In this document: positions 41,568 through 49,602 of the stretch, piece by piece
Layout of the letters: the number at the start of each line of letters is the position of its first letter
Position numbering within the stretch: position 1 is the first letter of the stretch
Source: Pseudolysinimonas_A sp041984585
GTDB taxonomy: Bacteria > Actinomycetota > Actinomycetes > Actinomycetales > Microbacteriaceae
Assembly: GCA_041984585.1 (NCBI GenBank)
Contig: JBHIXX010000011.1
Coordinates: 1 to 64,000, forward strand
DNA: 64,000 bases
Direction: 5' to 3'
Program-made: the position numbers and the translations under genes
Notes under the pieces: generated by a model
Databases searched by the model: none
Told to the model about the DNA's origin: nothing
What the model saw: only the letters and a program-made list of their open reading frames with translations

Positions 41568-42274
41568 CGCGCGCCGCCGCGCGCCCCCGGACGGTCATCG
41601 AACTGTCCGCGGTGCGCAAGACCTATCGCACCGGAGCGATCGAATTCGAGGCCCTGCGCGGCATCGACCTCGCGATCGACGCCGGCGAATACGTCGCCAT
41701 CATGGGCCCCTCGGGCTCGGGCAAGTCGACGCTGATGAACGTGCTCGGCTGCCTCGACACGCTGACCACCGGCTCCTACCTGCTGGCCGGCGAGGACGTC
41801 GCCGAGCACGACGAGGGCGCCCTGGCCCGCATCCGCAATCGGGAGATCGGATTCGTCTTCCAGGGCTTCAACCTGCTGCCGTCCCTCTCGGCCGTGCAGA
41901 ACGTCGAACTCCCGCTCGTCTACGCCGGGGTCGACCGCGATGAACGGCGCGACCGCGCGGAGCGCGCGCTCGACCGGGTCGGGCTCGGCGAGCGCCTGGT
42001 CAACAAACCGGGGGAGCTCTCCGGCGGCCAGCAGCAGCGCGTCGCGGTGGCCCGGGCGATCGTCGGCGAACCGACGATCATCCTCGCCGACGAGCCGACC
42101 GGCAACCTCGACTCCGTCTCGACCGAGGACGTGCTCGGGCTGTTCGACGAACTGCACGCATCCGGACGCACGATCGTGCTGATCACCCACGAGGCCGAGG
42201 TGGCCGAACGCTCGCGGCGCGTGGTCCGCGTGCGCGACGGTCTGATCCAGAGCGACGAGGCGGTGGCGGCATGA
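41564..42274 (+). CDS. MacB/LolD-type ABC transporter ATPase
   Basis: The 236-residue protein is a complete ABC ATPase. Walker A is GPSGSGKSTL, the Q-loop is in FVFQGFNLLPSL, the signature is LSGGQQQRVAVARA, Walker B is IILADEPTGNLD and the H-loop is LITHEAEV. The overall sequence is of the MacB/LolD/FtsE class that works with FtsX-type permeases for export or extraction from the membrane. It overlaps both neighbours by four bases. Confidence 0.95.
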   Translation: MTRAAARPRTVIELSAVRKTYRTGAIEFEALRGIDLAIDAGEYVAIMGPSGSGKSTLMNVLGCLDTLTTGSYLLAGEDVAEHDEGALARIRNREIGFVFQGFNLLPSLSAVQNVELPLVYAGVDRDERRDRAERALDRVGLGERLVNKPGELSGGQQQRVAVARAIVGEPTIILADEPTGNLDSVSTEDVLGLFDELHASGRTIVLITHEAEVAERSRRVVRVRDGLIQSDEAVAA

Positions 42275-43503
42275 CCTGGGCCGACACCCTCGCCACGGCG
42301 TGGGCCGCCGTGCGGTCGCACCTGATGCGCTCCCTGCTCACCGTGCTGGGCATCCTCATCGGCATCGCCGCCGTCATCCTCACCGTCGGGCTGGGCCTCG
42401 GCACGCAGAAGGACGTCAGTGCGCAGATCAGCTCGCTCGGCAGCAACCTGCTGATCGTGTCGCCGGGGAGCAGCACGGACTCGAGCGGGATGCGCGGCGG
42501 ATTCGGCACGGCCGCGACGCTCACCCTGGACGACGCGGAGGCGCTGGAATCCGAGGTGAGCGCCCCCGATATCGCGGGTGTCGCGGCCGAGAAGTCCACC
42601 TCGCTCTCGCTCGAGGCCAACGACACGAACTGGACCACGACCGTGACCGGGGTGACCCCGTCGTGGCTCGAGGTGCGATCGCGGACGGTCGCCGTCGGCG
42701 AGTTCTTCGACGACGAGGACGTGCACTCCTCCGCCCGGGTGGTCGTGCTCGGGTCGGAGACGGCGGAGGAGCTGTTCGGCACCACCGACGTGGTCGGCCA
42801 GACGGTCGAGATCGACGGCACGTCGTTCGACATCGTCGCCGTGCTCGCCTCGGCGGGCTCCGACAGCGCGACCAACCTCGACGACATCGCCCTCGTGCCG
42901 ATGTCGACGGCGGCGAACGTGCTGATCGGGGGAACCGACAGCACGAGCGTGACGACCGTCTACCTGCAGGCCGCATCCGCCGATCAGCTCTCGGCCGCGT
43001 ACCAGGAGGCGGAGACCATCCTGCTCAACCGGCACGGAATCACCGCGGCCGACGACGCCGACTTCAGCATCAGCAGTCAGGACGCGCTGGTCGAGACCGC
43101 GACGTCGGTCTACCAGACCCTCACGGTGCTGCTCACCGGCGTCGCCGCGCTGTCGCTGCTGGTCGGCGGCATCGGCGTGATGAACATCCAGCTGGTGTCG
43201 GTCACCGAGCGCACCCGCGAGATCGGCCTGCGCAAGGCGCTCGGCGCCCCGCCCGCCACCATCCGTCGGCAGTTCCTGTTCGAGGCCGGCATCCTCGGCC
43301 TCGCCGGTGGGCTGCTCGGCGCCGCGCTGGGGGCGGTGCTCGCGCTCGTGCTCCCCGGGATCATCGGCAGTTCCGTCGTGCTCTCGGCCACCGCCGTCGT
43401 GCTCGCGATCGGCGTCTCGATCGGCATCGGCATCGCGTTCGGCGTCTACCCGGCCGCGCGCGCCGCCCGCCTCGCCCCGATCGATGCGCTGCGCACCGAG
43501 TGA
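42271..43503 (+). CDS. MacB-type FtsX-like permease
   Basis: The 410-residue protein has one N-terminal helix (about 18-42), a large extracytoplasmic MacB periplasmic-core-like domain (about 45-285) and three C-terminal helices (about 285-310, 335-365 and 370-400). The end carries the FtsX motif around TERTREIGLRKALGAPPATI. This is the mechanotransmission fold of MacB. In a monoderm cell it would act on membrane or cell-wall-side substrates. ATG 42271 overlaps the ATPase stop. Confidence 0.93.
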   Translation: MTWADTLATAWAAVRSHLMRSLLTVLGILIGIAAVILTVGLGLGTQKDVSAQISSLGSNLLIVSPGSSTDSSGMRGGFGTAATLTLDDAEALESEVSAPDIAGVAAEKSTSLSLEANDTNWTTTVTGVTPSWLEVRSRTVAVGEFFDDEDVHSSARVVVLGSETAEELFGTTDVVGQTVEIDGTSFDIVAVLASAGSDSATNLDDIALVPMSTAANVLIGGTDSTSVTTVYLQAASADQLSAAYQEAETILLNRHGITAADDADFSISSQDALVETATSVYQTLTVLLTGVAALSLLVGGIGVMNIQLVSVTERTREIGLRKALGAPPATIRRQFLFEAGILGLAGGLLGAALGAVLALVLPGIIGSSVVLSATAVVLAIGVSIGIGIAFGVYPAARAARLAPIDALRTE

Positions 43504-43561
43504 CCGCCGCCCCGCCACCCCTCACCCCGCCACCCCTCACCCCGCTTCTGGAGACCACCCC

Positions 43562-44410
43562 ATGACCCGTCGCCTTCGTCGCCTCGTGCCGCTCACCGGC
43601 GCGTCCGCCGCACTCGTCCTCCTCGCCGGCTGCACCGCGGCCGCGACCGAGGCCTCGTCGACCCCCGCGCCGGCCGAGGCCGTCGTGCCCGCGGCGACCG
43701 ACTTCGGCGTCTCGGGCGAGATCGCGCTCGTCGGCGACGGCGTGCTGCAGGTGCAGGATGCCGACTCGCAGACCGCGGTGAGCTGGACCGACGCGACCAC
43801 GATCGAGGTCGAGGTCTCCGGCGTGCTCGCCGACGTCACGGTCGGCTCGTGCATCGTCGCGCTGGGGTCGGACACGGCCACGACGGTCGCGATCACCGAC
43901 CCGGTCGAGGGGGTCTGCGGGACCGGCGCGATGTTCGGCGGAGCGGGGGGCGGGCCGGCCGGGATGCCCGACGGGACCGGGATGCCGGCCGACGGCGAGC
44001 TGCCGGATGGCGCCGAGGCGCCCGACGCGAGCCAGATGCCGGACGGCGCGGCGCAGCCCGGGGACGGCGCGTCGGGGGCACCCGGCGGCGGGTTCGCCGC
44101 CGCTACCGCGGGCCTGGTCGTCGCCGTGTCGGACACGAGCATCACCGTCGAGGTCACGGATGCCGACGGGGTCGCCACGAGCGCGGTGGTCGCGGTCGAC
44201 GACGCGACCGCGTACACGTCGACCGTGGCCGCCGACACGTCGGCGTTCGAGGTGGGCCTCTGCGTGGTCGCGGACGGCGAATCCGACGACGCGGGCGGCT
44301 TCGCCGCGACGTCGCTCACGGTCTCCGACCCCGGTGAATCCGGGTGCACGACCGGGTTCGGCGGGGGCATGGCCCCCGGCCAGGCGCCTGGAGCGGAGGG
44401 CGACGAATGA
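43562..44410 (+). CDS. Lipoprotein with two DUF5666-like domains
   Basis: The 282-residue product has a basic start, a hydrophobic stretch and a lipobox LLAGC (Cys24), so it should be anchored on the outer face of the membrane. Two similar beta-rich modules (about 50-120 and 180-255) of the type GEIALVGDGVLQVQD and GLVVAVSDTSITVEV resemble DUF5666. They are joined by a Met/Pro/Asp/Gly-rich linker with repeated MPDG units. ATG 43562 follows GGAGACC. It lies within the exporter operon and overlaps the second adaptor by four bases, pointing to a joint role. The specific function is unknown. Confidence 0.75.
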   Translation: MTRRLRRLVPLTGASAALVLLAGCTAAATEASSTPAPAEAVVPAATDFGVSGEIALVGDGVLQVQDADSQTAVSWTDATTIEVEVSGVLADVTVGSCIVALGSDTATTVAITDPVEGVCGTGAMFGGAGGGPAGMPDGTGMPADGELPDGAEAPDASQMPDGAAQPGDGASGAPGGGFAAATAGLVVAVSDTSITVEVTDADGVATSAVVAVDDATAYTSTVAADTSAFEVGLCVVADGESDDAGGFAATSLTVSDPGESGCTTGFGGGMAPGQAPGAEGDE

Positions 44411-46197
44411 GCGCGCTCCGGCAGCGGGTCGCCGCGGCGGCCCGCGGGGCGCGGGGCGGCCTCCGGTCCGTGGGCGCGACGCTCCGCACGGCCGTCGGCC
44501 GGATCGGTGCGCTGCCTCGCCGCGCGGCCATCGCCGGGGCGGCCGCGGTCGTCCTGGTCGTGGGCGGCGCGGGCGTCGCCTGGGCGACCACCGGGTCCAC
44601 CGCCTCCGGATACGTCACCGCGACCGCCGAGACCGGGTCGGTCGACGAGACGCTCACGCTGAGCGGGACCATCGCCTCCGCGACCCGCCGCGACCTCGCC
44701 TTCCCGGTCGGGGGGACGGTCGCCGCCGTGGCGGTCTCGGCGGGCGATGTCGTCGAGGCCGGCGACGAGCTGGCCGAACTCGACACCGACCAGCTCGAAC
44801 AGGCGGTCGACGCCGCCGCCGAGGCGGTCGCGCGGGCGGAGGAGACGCTCGCCGACGACCTCGAGTCGCAGACCGCGACGTCCGACACCGCGTCGGCCGC
44901 GAGCACCGGCGCGGGCTCCTCGGGGTCGACGGGAACGACGTCGGATTTCTCGGCGGAGATCGCCGCGGTGACCGCCGCCCAGCAGACCCTTCTCGATCTG
45001 ATCGACGCGGCGGACGCGTCGCTCGCGGCGGCGGGCACGGCCGTCGCCGACGCCGACTCGGTCTGCGCCCCGTTCCTCGAGGCGGAACTGGTCGCCGAGG
45101 CCGACGAGCCGGTCGAGCCGACCGACGGCGGCGGGGGCGTCGAGGAGGGCGACGACGCCGCGGATGAGGATGCCGACACCCTCGCCGCCGTCCAAGAGCT
45201 GCTCGAGGCCTGCCAGGCGGCGATCGCCGGGACGGCGACTGCGCAGTCGGTGACCCAGGCCGCCCAGGAGGCCGTCGCGGCGGCCATGGACGCCCTCGAC
45301 GACGCCGTCGCCGCGCTTCAGGCCGCGGCGGGCGGCGAGTCCGGCGGGGCGGGCGGCGCCGGAGGCGGCGCATCGAGTTCCAGCACCGGCTCGACGTCGT
45401 CGGGCTCGTCTGCGGCGGGGGGCACCGGGTCGCCCACCTCGACGGTCGCGAGCGCCGCCGACATCGCAGCGGACCGCGCGGAGATCGCGGCGGCGGAGGC
45501 GGAGCTCGCGGTCGCCCGCGCCCAGCTCGCCGCCGCGGTGCTGACCAGCCCGATCGACGGGACCGTGGCCCAGGTGGCGTTCGCGGTCGGCGACGAGGTG
45601 TCGGCCGGGTCGACGACGGCGGTGATCACCGTCATCGGCGACGACGGCTACGTCGTCGAGGCGACGGTCGGACTGGACGACCTGCAGCGGCTGACGGTCG
45701 GCATGACCGGGACCGCGATGCTGCCGAGCTCGGGTGTCTCCTACGCGGCGACCCTCGCATCCGTCGGCTTCGTGAACGTGGCGACGGACTCGTCCACGCC
45801 GGCGTACGGGATCACCATCGCCGTGGACGCCGACGGCGACGTGCTGTTGAACGGCGCTGCGGTGCAGATCGCGATCGAGGTGGCCGTCGCCGCGGACGTG
45901 ATCGTCGTGCCGGTGTCCGCCCTGCACCGCGCCGACACCGGCGACACCGTCGACGTGCTCGTCGACGGCGCGGTCGAGACCCGCCAGGTCGAGGTGGGGG
46001 CGCTGGGCGCCGAGTACGTGCAGATCGTGACGGGCCTGGACGTCGGCGACACGGTGGTGCTCGCCGATCGCACCCTCGAGATCTCGAGCGGCGACGACGA
46101 CGTGAGCACCGGTCTGACCGGTCTCGGGGAGACCCAGACCACCGGCCCGGGGCAGTTCACCGGTGGCGGGCCGGCCGGAGGCCCTCCGCAGGGCTGA
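44407..46197 (+). CDS. Large second HlyD-type adaptor protein
   Basis: The 596-residue protein has an N-terminal membrane anchor (about 42-62), lipoyl halves LAFPVGGTVAAVAVSAGDVV and LTSPIDGTVAQVAFAVGDEV, and beta-barrel and membrane-proximal domains at the C-terminus. Between the lipoyl halves lies an unusually long hairpin of about 240 residues, made of Ala/Glu/Asp-rich coiled coil interrupted by Ser/Gly-rich spacers and two isolated cysteines. That is much longer than in the first adaptor of the same operon (40365). ATG 44407 overlaps the lipoprotein stop. Two non-identical adaptors with one MacB-like pair is an unusual set. Confidence 0.85.
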   Translation: MSALRQRVAAAARGARGGLRSVGATLRTAVGRIGALPRRAAIAGAAAVVLVVGGAGVAWATTGSTASGYVTATAETGSVDETLTLSGTIASATRRDLAFPVGGTVAAVAVSAGDVVEAGDELAELDTDQLEQAVDAAAEAVARAEETLADDLESQTATSDTASAASTGAGSSGSTGTTSDFSAEIAAVTAAQQTLLDLIDAADASLAAAGTAVADADSVCAPFLEAELVAEADEPVEPTDGGGGVEEGDDAADEDADTLAAVQELLEACQAAIAGTATAQSVTQAAQEAVAAAMDALDDAVAALQAAAGGESGGAGGAGGGASSSSTGSTSSGSSAAGGTGSPTSTVASAADIAADRAEIAAAEAELAVARAQLAAAVLTSPIDGTVAQVAFAVGDEVSAGSTTAVITVIGDDGYVVEATVGLDDLQRLTVGMTGTAMLPSSGVSYAATLASVGFVNVATDSSTPAYGITIAVDADGDVLLNGAAVQIAIEVAVAADVIVVPVSALHRADTGDTVDVLVDGAVETRQVEVGALGAEYVQIVTGLDVGDTVVLADRTLEISSGDDDVSTGLTGLGETQTTGPGQFTGGGPAGGPPQG

Positions 46198-46233
46198 TCC
46201 TGCCGGCCGCTGCGGAAGGCGCCGGGATCGCGC

Positions 46234-46329
46234 TGGCGAATCCACGTCGGATGTCGTAAGGTTGATCTTTGGTGCCTTGCGCCGTTTCTCGGCGTGGCCG
46301 CGAGCGGATCCGCGAGAGCGGGGGGCACC
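46234..46329 (+). promoter_or_regulatory. Promoter and folded leader of infA
   Basis: TGGCGA (46234-46239) and TAAGGT (46257-46262) are spaced by 17 bp and form a good promoter. The transcript would begin with GGTGCC (46271-46276), which can pair with GGCACC (46324-46329). That closes a loop containing the hairpin GCGCCG/CGGCGT (46279-46295) and the palindrome GCGGATCCGC (46304-46313). This gives a three-way-junction-like fold upstream of infA. Confidence 0.5.
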
Positions 46330-46364
46330 GCATCCCGCATGACCAGAGACCAGTTGTAGAAGGT

Positions 46365-46586
46365 ATGGCGAAGAAGGACGGTGTCATCGAGCTCGAGGGC
46401 TCGGTGCTGGAGGCTCTGCCCAACGCGATGTTCCGCGTCGAGCTGACGAACGGGCACAAGGTGCTCGCGCACATCTCCGGCAAGATGCGCAAGAACTACA
46501 TCCGCATCCTCCCCGAGGACCGGGTCGTCGTCGAGCTCAGCCCGTACGACCTGACCCGCGGCCGGATCGTCTACCGCTACCGCTGA
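46365..46586 (+). CDS. infA: Translation initiation factor IF-1
   Basis: IF-1 binds the A site during initiation. The 73-residue OB-fold protein starts MAKKDGVIELEGSVLEALPN and has FRVELTNGHKVLAHISGKMR and PYDLTRGRIVYRYR, matching the family throughout. ATG 46365 follows GAAGG. It restarts the ribosomal gene order after the accessory block. Confidence 0.98.
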   Translation: MAKKDGVIELEGSVLEALPNAMFRVELTNGHKVLAHISGKMRKNYIRILPEDRVVVELSPYDLTRGRIVYRYR

Positions 46587-46651
46587 TCTCTGAGAAGTAA
46601 CGCCCCCCGGCACCCCGGGAGGGCGAGGACGGCGAGAAGAAGAGAACTCCC

Positions 46652-46768
46652 ATGAAGGTCAACCCCAGCGTCAAGCCCATCTGCGACCACTGCAAGGTCA
46701 TCCGCCGCAACGGCCGCGTGATGGTCATCTGCAAGTCCAACCCGCGTCACAAGCAGCGTCAGGGCTAG
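46652..46768 (+). CDS. rpmJ: 50S ribosomal protein L36
   Basis: The 38-residue zinc-ribbon protein reads MKVNPSVKPICDHCKVIRRN and ends NPRHKQRQG. Three cysteines (Cys11, Cys14 and Cys27) and His33 form the zinc site, so this is the zinc-binding form. ATG 46652 lies about 66 bases after infA with GAGAAGAAGAG upstream. Confidence 0.97.
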   Translation: MKVNPSVKPICDHCKVIRRNGRVMVICKSNPRHKQRQG

Positions 46769-46984
46769 CACGGCGGAGGTCATTTCTGACCTCCGCGCGC
46801 CCTGACGCGGGCGACCGTCCCGGTCGCCCGGGGGCTGACCCGCGAACTACCGCAACCACAGACATACAACTGAACAGACAGAGCACCACCACGACCCCGG
46901 CTCCGGCCGGGTGACACCCCGGGTCTGGAGGCCCGGGCACCGGTGGCGCGACGACCTCCAGACCATCCAGCAGGAGAACGCCAC
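46769..46984 (+). promoter_or_regulatory. Hairpin-rich leader of rpsM
   Basis: Three perfect inverted repeats are visible: CGGAGGTCA/TGACCTCCG with a TTTC loop (46774-46795), CGGGCGACC/GGTCGCCCG (46808-46830), and GGTCTGGAGG/CCTCCAGACC (46922-46931 with 46955-46964) just before the CAGGAGA ribosome site. The first pair could end transcription after rpmJ. The last could control entry of ribosomes at rpsM. No certain promoter is seen. Confidence 0.55.
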
Positions 46985-47365
46985 ATGGCACGTATCGCCG
47001 GCGTGGACATCCCGCGCGAGAAGCGCGTGGAAGTCGCACTGACGTACATCTACGGGGTCGGGCGCACGCGTGCGCTCAGCACCCTCAAGGAGACCGGGAT
47101 CTCGGGCGAGATCCGGGTCAAGGACCTGACCGACGACCAGCTCGTGGCGCTCCGCGACCACATCGAGGGCACCTTCAAGGTCGAGGGCGATCTGCGCCGC
47201 GAGGTGCAGGCCGACATCCGCCGCAAGGTCGAGATCGGCTCGTACGAGGGCCTCCGCCACCGTCGCGGCCTCCCCGTCCGCGGTCAGCGCACCAAGACCA
47301 ACGCCCGCACCCGCAAGGGACCGAAGCGCACCGTCGCGGGCAAGAAGAAGGCAGGCAAGAAGTAA
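46985..47365 (+). CDS. rpsM: 30S ribosomal protein S13
   Basis: S13 contacts P-site tRNA and the large subunit. The 126-residue product has MARIAGVDIPREKRVEVALT, TYIYGVGRTRA and the RHRRGLPVRGQRTKTNARTR-type C-terminal motif with a lysine-rich tail. Its stop overlaps the rpsK start as TAATG. Confidence 0.98.
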   Translation: MARIAGVDIPREKRVEVALTYIYGVGRTRALSTLKETGISGEIRVKDLTDDQLVALRDHIEGTFKVEGDLRREVQADIRRKVEIGSYEGLRHRRGLPVRGQRTKTNARTRKGPKRTVAGKKKAGKK

Positions 47366-47766
47366 TGGCCGCTCCGAAGGCTTCCGCCGGCCGCAAGCCG
47401 CGCCGCAAGGAGAAGAAGAACATCGCCGTGGGCCAGGCCCACATCAAGTCGACGTTCAACAACACGATCGTCTCGATCACCGACCCGTCGGGTGCGGTCA
47501 TCGCCTGGGCCTCCGGCGGCGACGTCGGCTTCAAGGGCTCGCGCAAGTCGACCCCCTACGCCGCGGGCATGGCCGCCGAGGCCGCCGCGCGCAAGGCGCA
47601 GGAGAACGGCATGAAGAAGGTCGACGTGTTCGTCAAGGGCCCCGGCTCCGGTCGCGAGACCGCGATCCGCTCGCTGCAGTCGGCGGGCCTCGAGGTCGGG
47701 TCGATCCAGGACGTGACGCCCCAGGCGCACAATGGAGTTCGGCCGCCCAAGCGTCGTCGCGTCTAG
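47365..47766 (+). CDS. rpsK: 30S ribosomal protein S11
   Basis: S11 helps form the mRNA exit platform. The 133-residue product has a basic N-terminus (RKPRRKEKKNIAVGQAHIKS), the segment STFNNTIVSITDPSGAVI and the C-terminal TPQAHNGVRPPKRRRV. rpsD is not next to it here, as is common in actinobacteria of this group. Confidence 0.98.
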   Translation: MAAPKASAGRKPRRKEKKNIAVGQAHIKSTFNNTIVSITDPSGAVIAWASGGDVGFKGSRKSTPYAAGMAAEAAARKAQENGMKKVDVFVKGPGSGRETAIRSLQSAGLEVGSIQDVTPQAHNGVRPPKRRRV

Positions 47767-47953
47767 CACCCACGAGGAGCCCGGCTGGATGCGGAGGTCC
47801 TTTCGGACCTCCGCCGGCCGGACTCCCGGGCCCGTCTCGGGCCCGGCGCCGGAGCGCAACCCACGGACTCCGGCGCGCACGACTTCCCACAACTCCACAC
47901 ACACCCTCCCGTGAGCGTCATATAGCGGACGCTCCTGCGAAAGGAATCCATCC
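47767..47953 (+). promoter_or_regulatory. Hairpin array between rpsK and rpoA
   Basis: Four perfect inverted repeats follow one another: GCGGAGGTCC/GGACCTCCGC with a TTTC tetraloop (47791-47814), CCGGGCCCG/CGGGCCCGG (47826-47846), a GCGCCGGAG/CTCCGGCGC pair around 47846-47877, and GAGCGTC/GACGCTC (47913-47934) enclosing a TATAGC sequence. The first could be a terminator or attenuator. The last lies next to the AAAGGA ribosome site of rpoA. Confidence 0.55.
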
Positions 47954-48946
47954 GTGCTCATCGCACAGCGACCCACTCTCTCCGAGGAGAACCTCGCCGA
48001 GTTCCGCTCGCGGTTCGTCATCGAGCCGCTCGAGCCGGGCTTCGGCTACACCCTCGGCAACTCGCTCCGCCGCACCCTGCTCTCGTCCATCCCGGGCGCC
48101 GCGGTCACCAGCATCCGCATCGACGGCATCCAGCACGAGTTCTCCACGATCCCCGGGGTCAAGGAGGACGTCGTCGAGATCGTCCTCAACGTGAAGAACC
48201 TCGTCGTCTCGAGCGAGCACGACGAGCCGATCACCGCCTACCTGCGCAAGCAGGGCGCCGGTCAGGTCACGGCGGCTGACATCTCGGCCCCGGCCGGTGT
48301 CGAGATCCACAACCCGGACCTCGTCATCGCGACCCTCAACGACAAGGCGAAGTTCGAGCTCGAGATGACCATCGAGCGCGGCCGCGGCTACGTGTCGGCC
48401 ACCCAGAACCGCAGCGAGTTCAGCGAGGCGGGCCAGATCCCGATCGACTCGATCTACTCGCCGGTGCTCAAGGTCACCTACCGCGTCGAGGCCACCCGCG
48501 CCGGCGAGCGCACCGACTTCGACCGCCTCGTGGTCGACGTCGAGACGAAGCCGGCGATCTCGCCGCGCGACGCGATCGCCTCGGCGGGCCGCACGCTCAC
48601 CGAGCTGTTCGGCCTGGCGCGCGAGCTCAACTCGGCGGCCGAGGGCATCGAGATCGGCCCGGCGCCGGTCGACCAGGTGCTCTCCACCGAGCTGAGCATG
48701 CCGATCGAGGACCTCGACCTGTCGGTGCGCAGCTACAACTGCCTCAAGCGCGAGGGCATCAACACCGTGAGCGAGCTCGTGGCCCTGTCCGAGACGCAGC
48801 TCATGAACATCCGCAACTTCGGGCAGAAGTCGGTCGACGAGGTCAAGGACAAGCTCGTCGAGATGGGTCTGTCGCTGAAGGACAGCGTCCCCGGCTTCGA
48901 CGGCGCCCACTTCTACGGCGGCTACGACGACGACCAGAACGTCTAA
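47954..48946 (+). CDS. rpoA: RNA polymerase alpha subunit
   Basis: Alpha nucleates polymerase assembly and its C-terminal domain binds UP elements and activators. The 330-residue product has the N-terminal domain (EPLEPGFGYTLGNSLRRTLL, GIQHEFSTIPGVKEDVVEI) and the CTD with LDLSVRSYNCLKREGINTVS and MNIRNFGQKSVDEVKDKL. GTG 47954 follows AAAGGAATCC. Confidence 0.98.
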   Translation: MLIAQRPTLSEENLAEFRSRFVIEPLEPGFGYTLGNSLRRTLLSSIPGAAVTSIRIDGIQHEFSTIPGVKEDVVEIVLNVKNLVVSSEHDEPITAYLRKQGAGQVTAADISAPAGVEIHNPDLVIATLNDKAKFELEMTIERGRGYVSATQNRSEFSEAGQIPIDSIYSPVLKVTYRVEATRAGERTDFDRLVVDVETKPAISPRDAIASAGRTLTELFGLARELNSAAEGIEIGPAPVDQVLSTELSMPIEDLDLSVRSYNCLKREGINTVSELVALSETQLMNIRNFGQKSVDEVKDKLVEMGLSLKDSVPGFDGAHFYGGYDDDQNV

Positions 48947-48976
48947 CCGACCGGACCACCTGGAGAACTGAGAATC

Positions 48977-49525
48977 ATGCCCAAGCCCACCAAGGGTCCC
49001 CGTCTCGGCGGCGGTCCGGCGCACGAGCGCCTGCTGCTCGCGAACCTCGCCGCGGCCCTGTTCACCCACAAGAGCATCCAGACCACCGAGACGAAGGCCA
49101 AGCGCCTGCGTCCGCTGGCGGAGCGCCTCATCACCTTCGCCAAGCGCGGCGACCTGCACTCGCGTCGCCGGGTGCTCGCGGTCATCTCCGACAAGGGCGT
49201 GGTGCACGAGCTGTTCACCGAGATCGCTCCGCTCGTCGCGGAGCGTGAGGGCGGCTACACCCGCATCACGAAGACCGGCTTCCGCAAGGGCGACAACGCC
49301 CCGATGGCGGTGATCGAGCTCGTGCTCGAGCCGGTGTCGAAGAAGCCGGCGTCGTCGAAGAAGTCGGCGGCCCGTGCCGAGACCCCGAAGGTCGAGAAGG
49401 TCGAGGAGGCGCCGGCCGAGGAGGCTCCCACCGAGGAGACCCCGGTCGAGGAGGCTCCCACCGAGGATGCCCCGGCCGACGAGGCTGCCGCCGAGGAGAG
49501 CACCGAGGCCGACGCCGAGAAGTGA
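48977..49525 (+). CDS. rplQ: 50S ribosomal protein L17 with acidic C-terminal extension
   Basis: L17 lies at the tunnel exit side of the large subunit. Residues 1-119 are a normal L17 (MPKPTKGPRLGGGPAHERLL, ETKAKRLRPLAERLITFAKR, GGYTRITKTGFRKGDNAPMA). A tail of ~63 residues follows, first Lys/Ser-rich and then built of EEAPTEE-type acidic repeats. The tail charge is opposite to those of L22 and L15. A strong terminator follows. Confidence 0.97.
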   Translation: MPKPTKGPRLGGGPAHERLLLANLAAALFTHKSIQTTETKAKRLRPLAERLITFAKRGDLHSRRRVLAVISDKGVVHELFTEIAPLVAEREGGYTRITKTGFRKGDNAPMAVIELVLEPVSKKPASSKKSAARAETPKVEKVEEAPAEEAPTEETPVEEAPTEDAPADEAAAEESTEADAEK

Positions 49526-49541
49526 TCGGCTGACTCCCGCC

Positions 49542-49576
49542 GAGAGGGCCCCCGTCGTCATGACGGGGGCCCTCTC
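49542..49576 (+). terminator. Terminator of the alpha operon
   Basis: A perfect 15-bp stem, GAGAGGGCCCCCGTC with GACGGGGGCCCTCTC, loop GTCAT, begins 17 bases after the rplQ stop. Confidence 0.85.
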
Positions 49577-49590
49577 GCATGTCCGCCGCC

Positions 49591-49596
49591 TACGCT
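49591..49596 (+). promoter_or_regulatory. -10 box for a leaderless transcript
   Basis: TACGCT ends six bases before the ATG at 49603. This spacing and the absence of a ribosome site suggest that transcription starts at or next to the start codon. Confidence 0.45.
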
Positions 49597-49602
49597 GAGC
49601 CC

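Noticed and set aside
43504..43561. Short CCGCCACCCCTCACC direct repeats before the lipoprotein gene, considered as a mobile-element footprint
   Set aside because: Only two short GC-rich copies in a 58-bp spacer with no inverted ends or transposase; more likely simple sequence drift.
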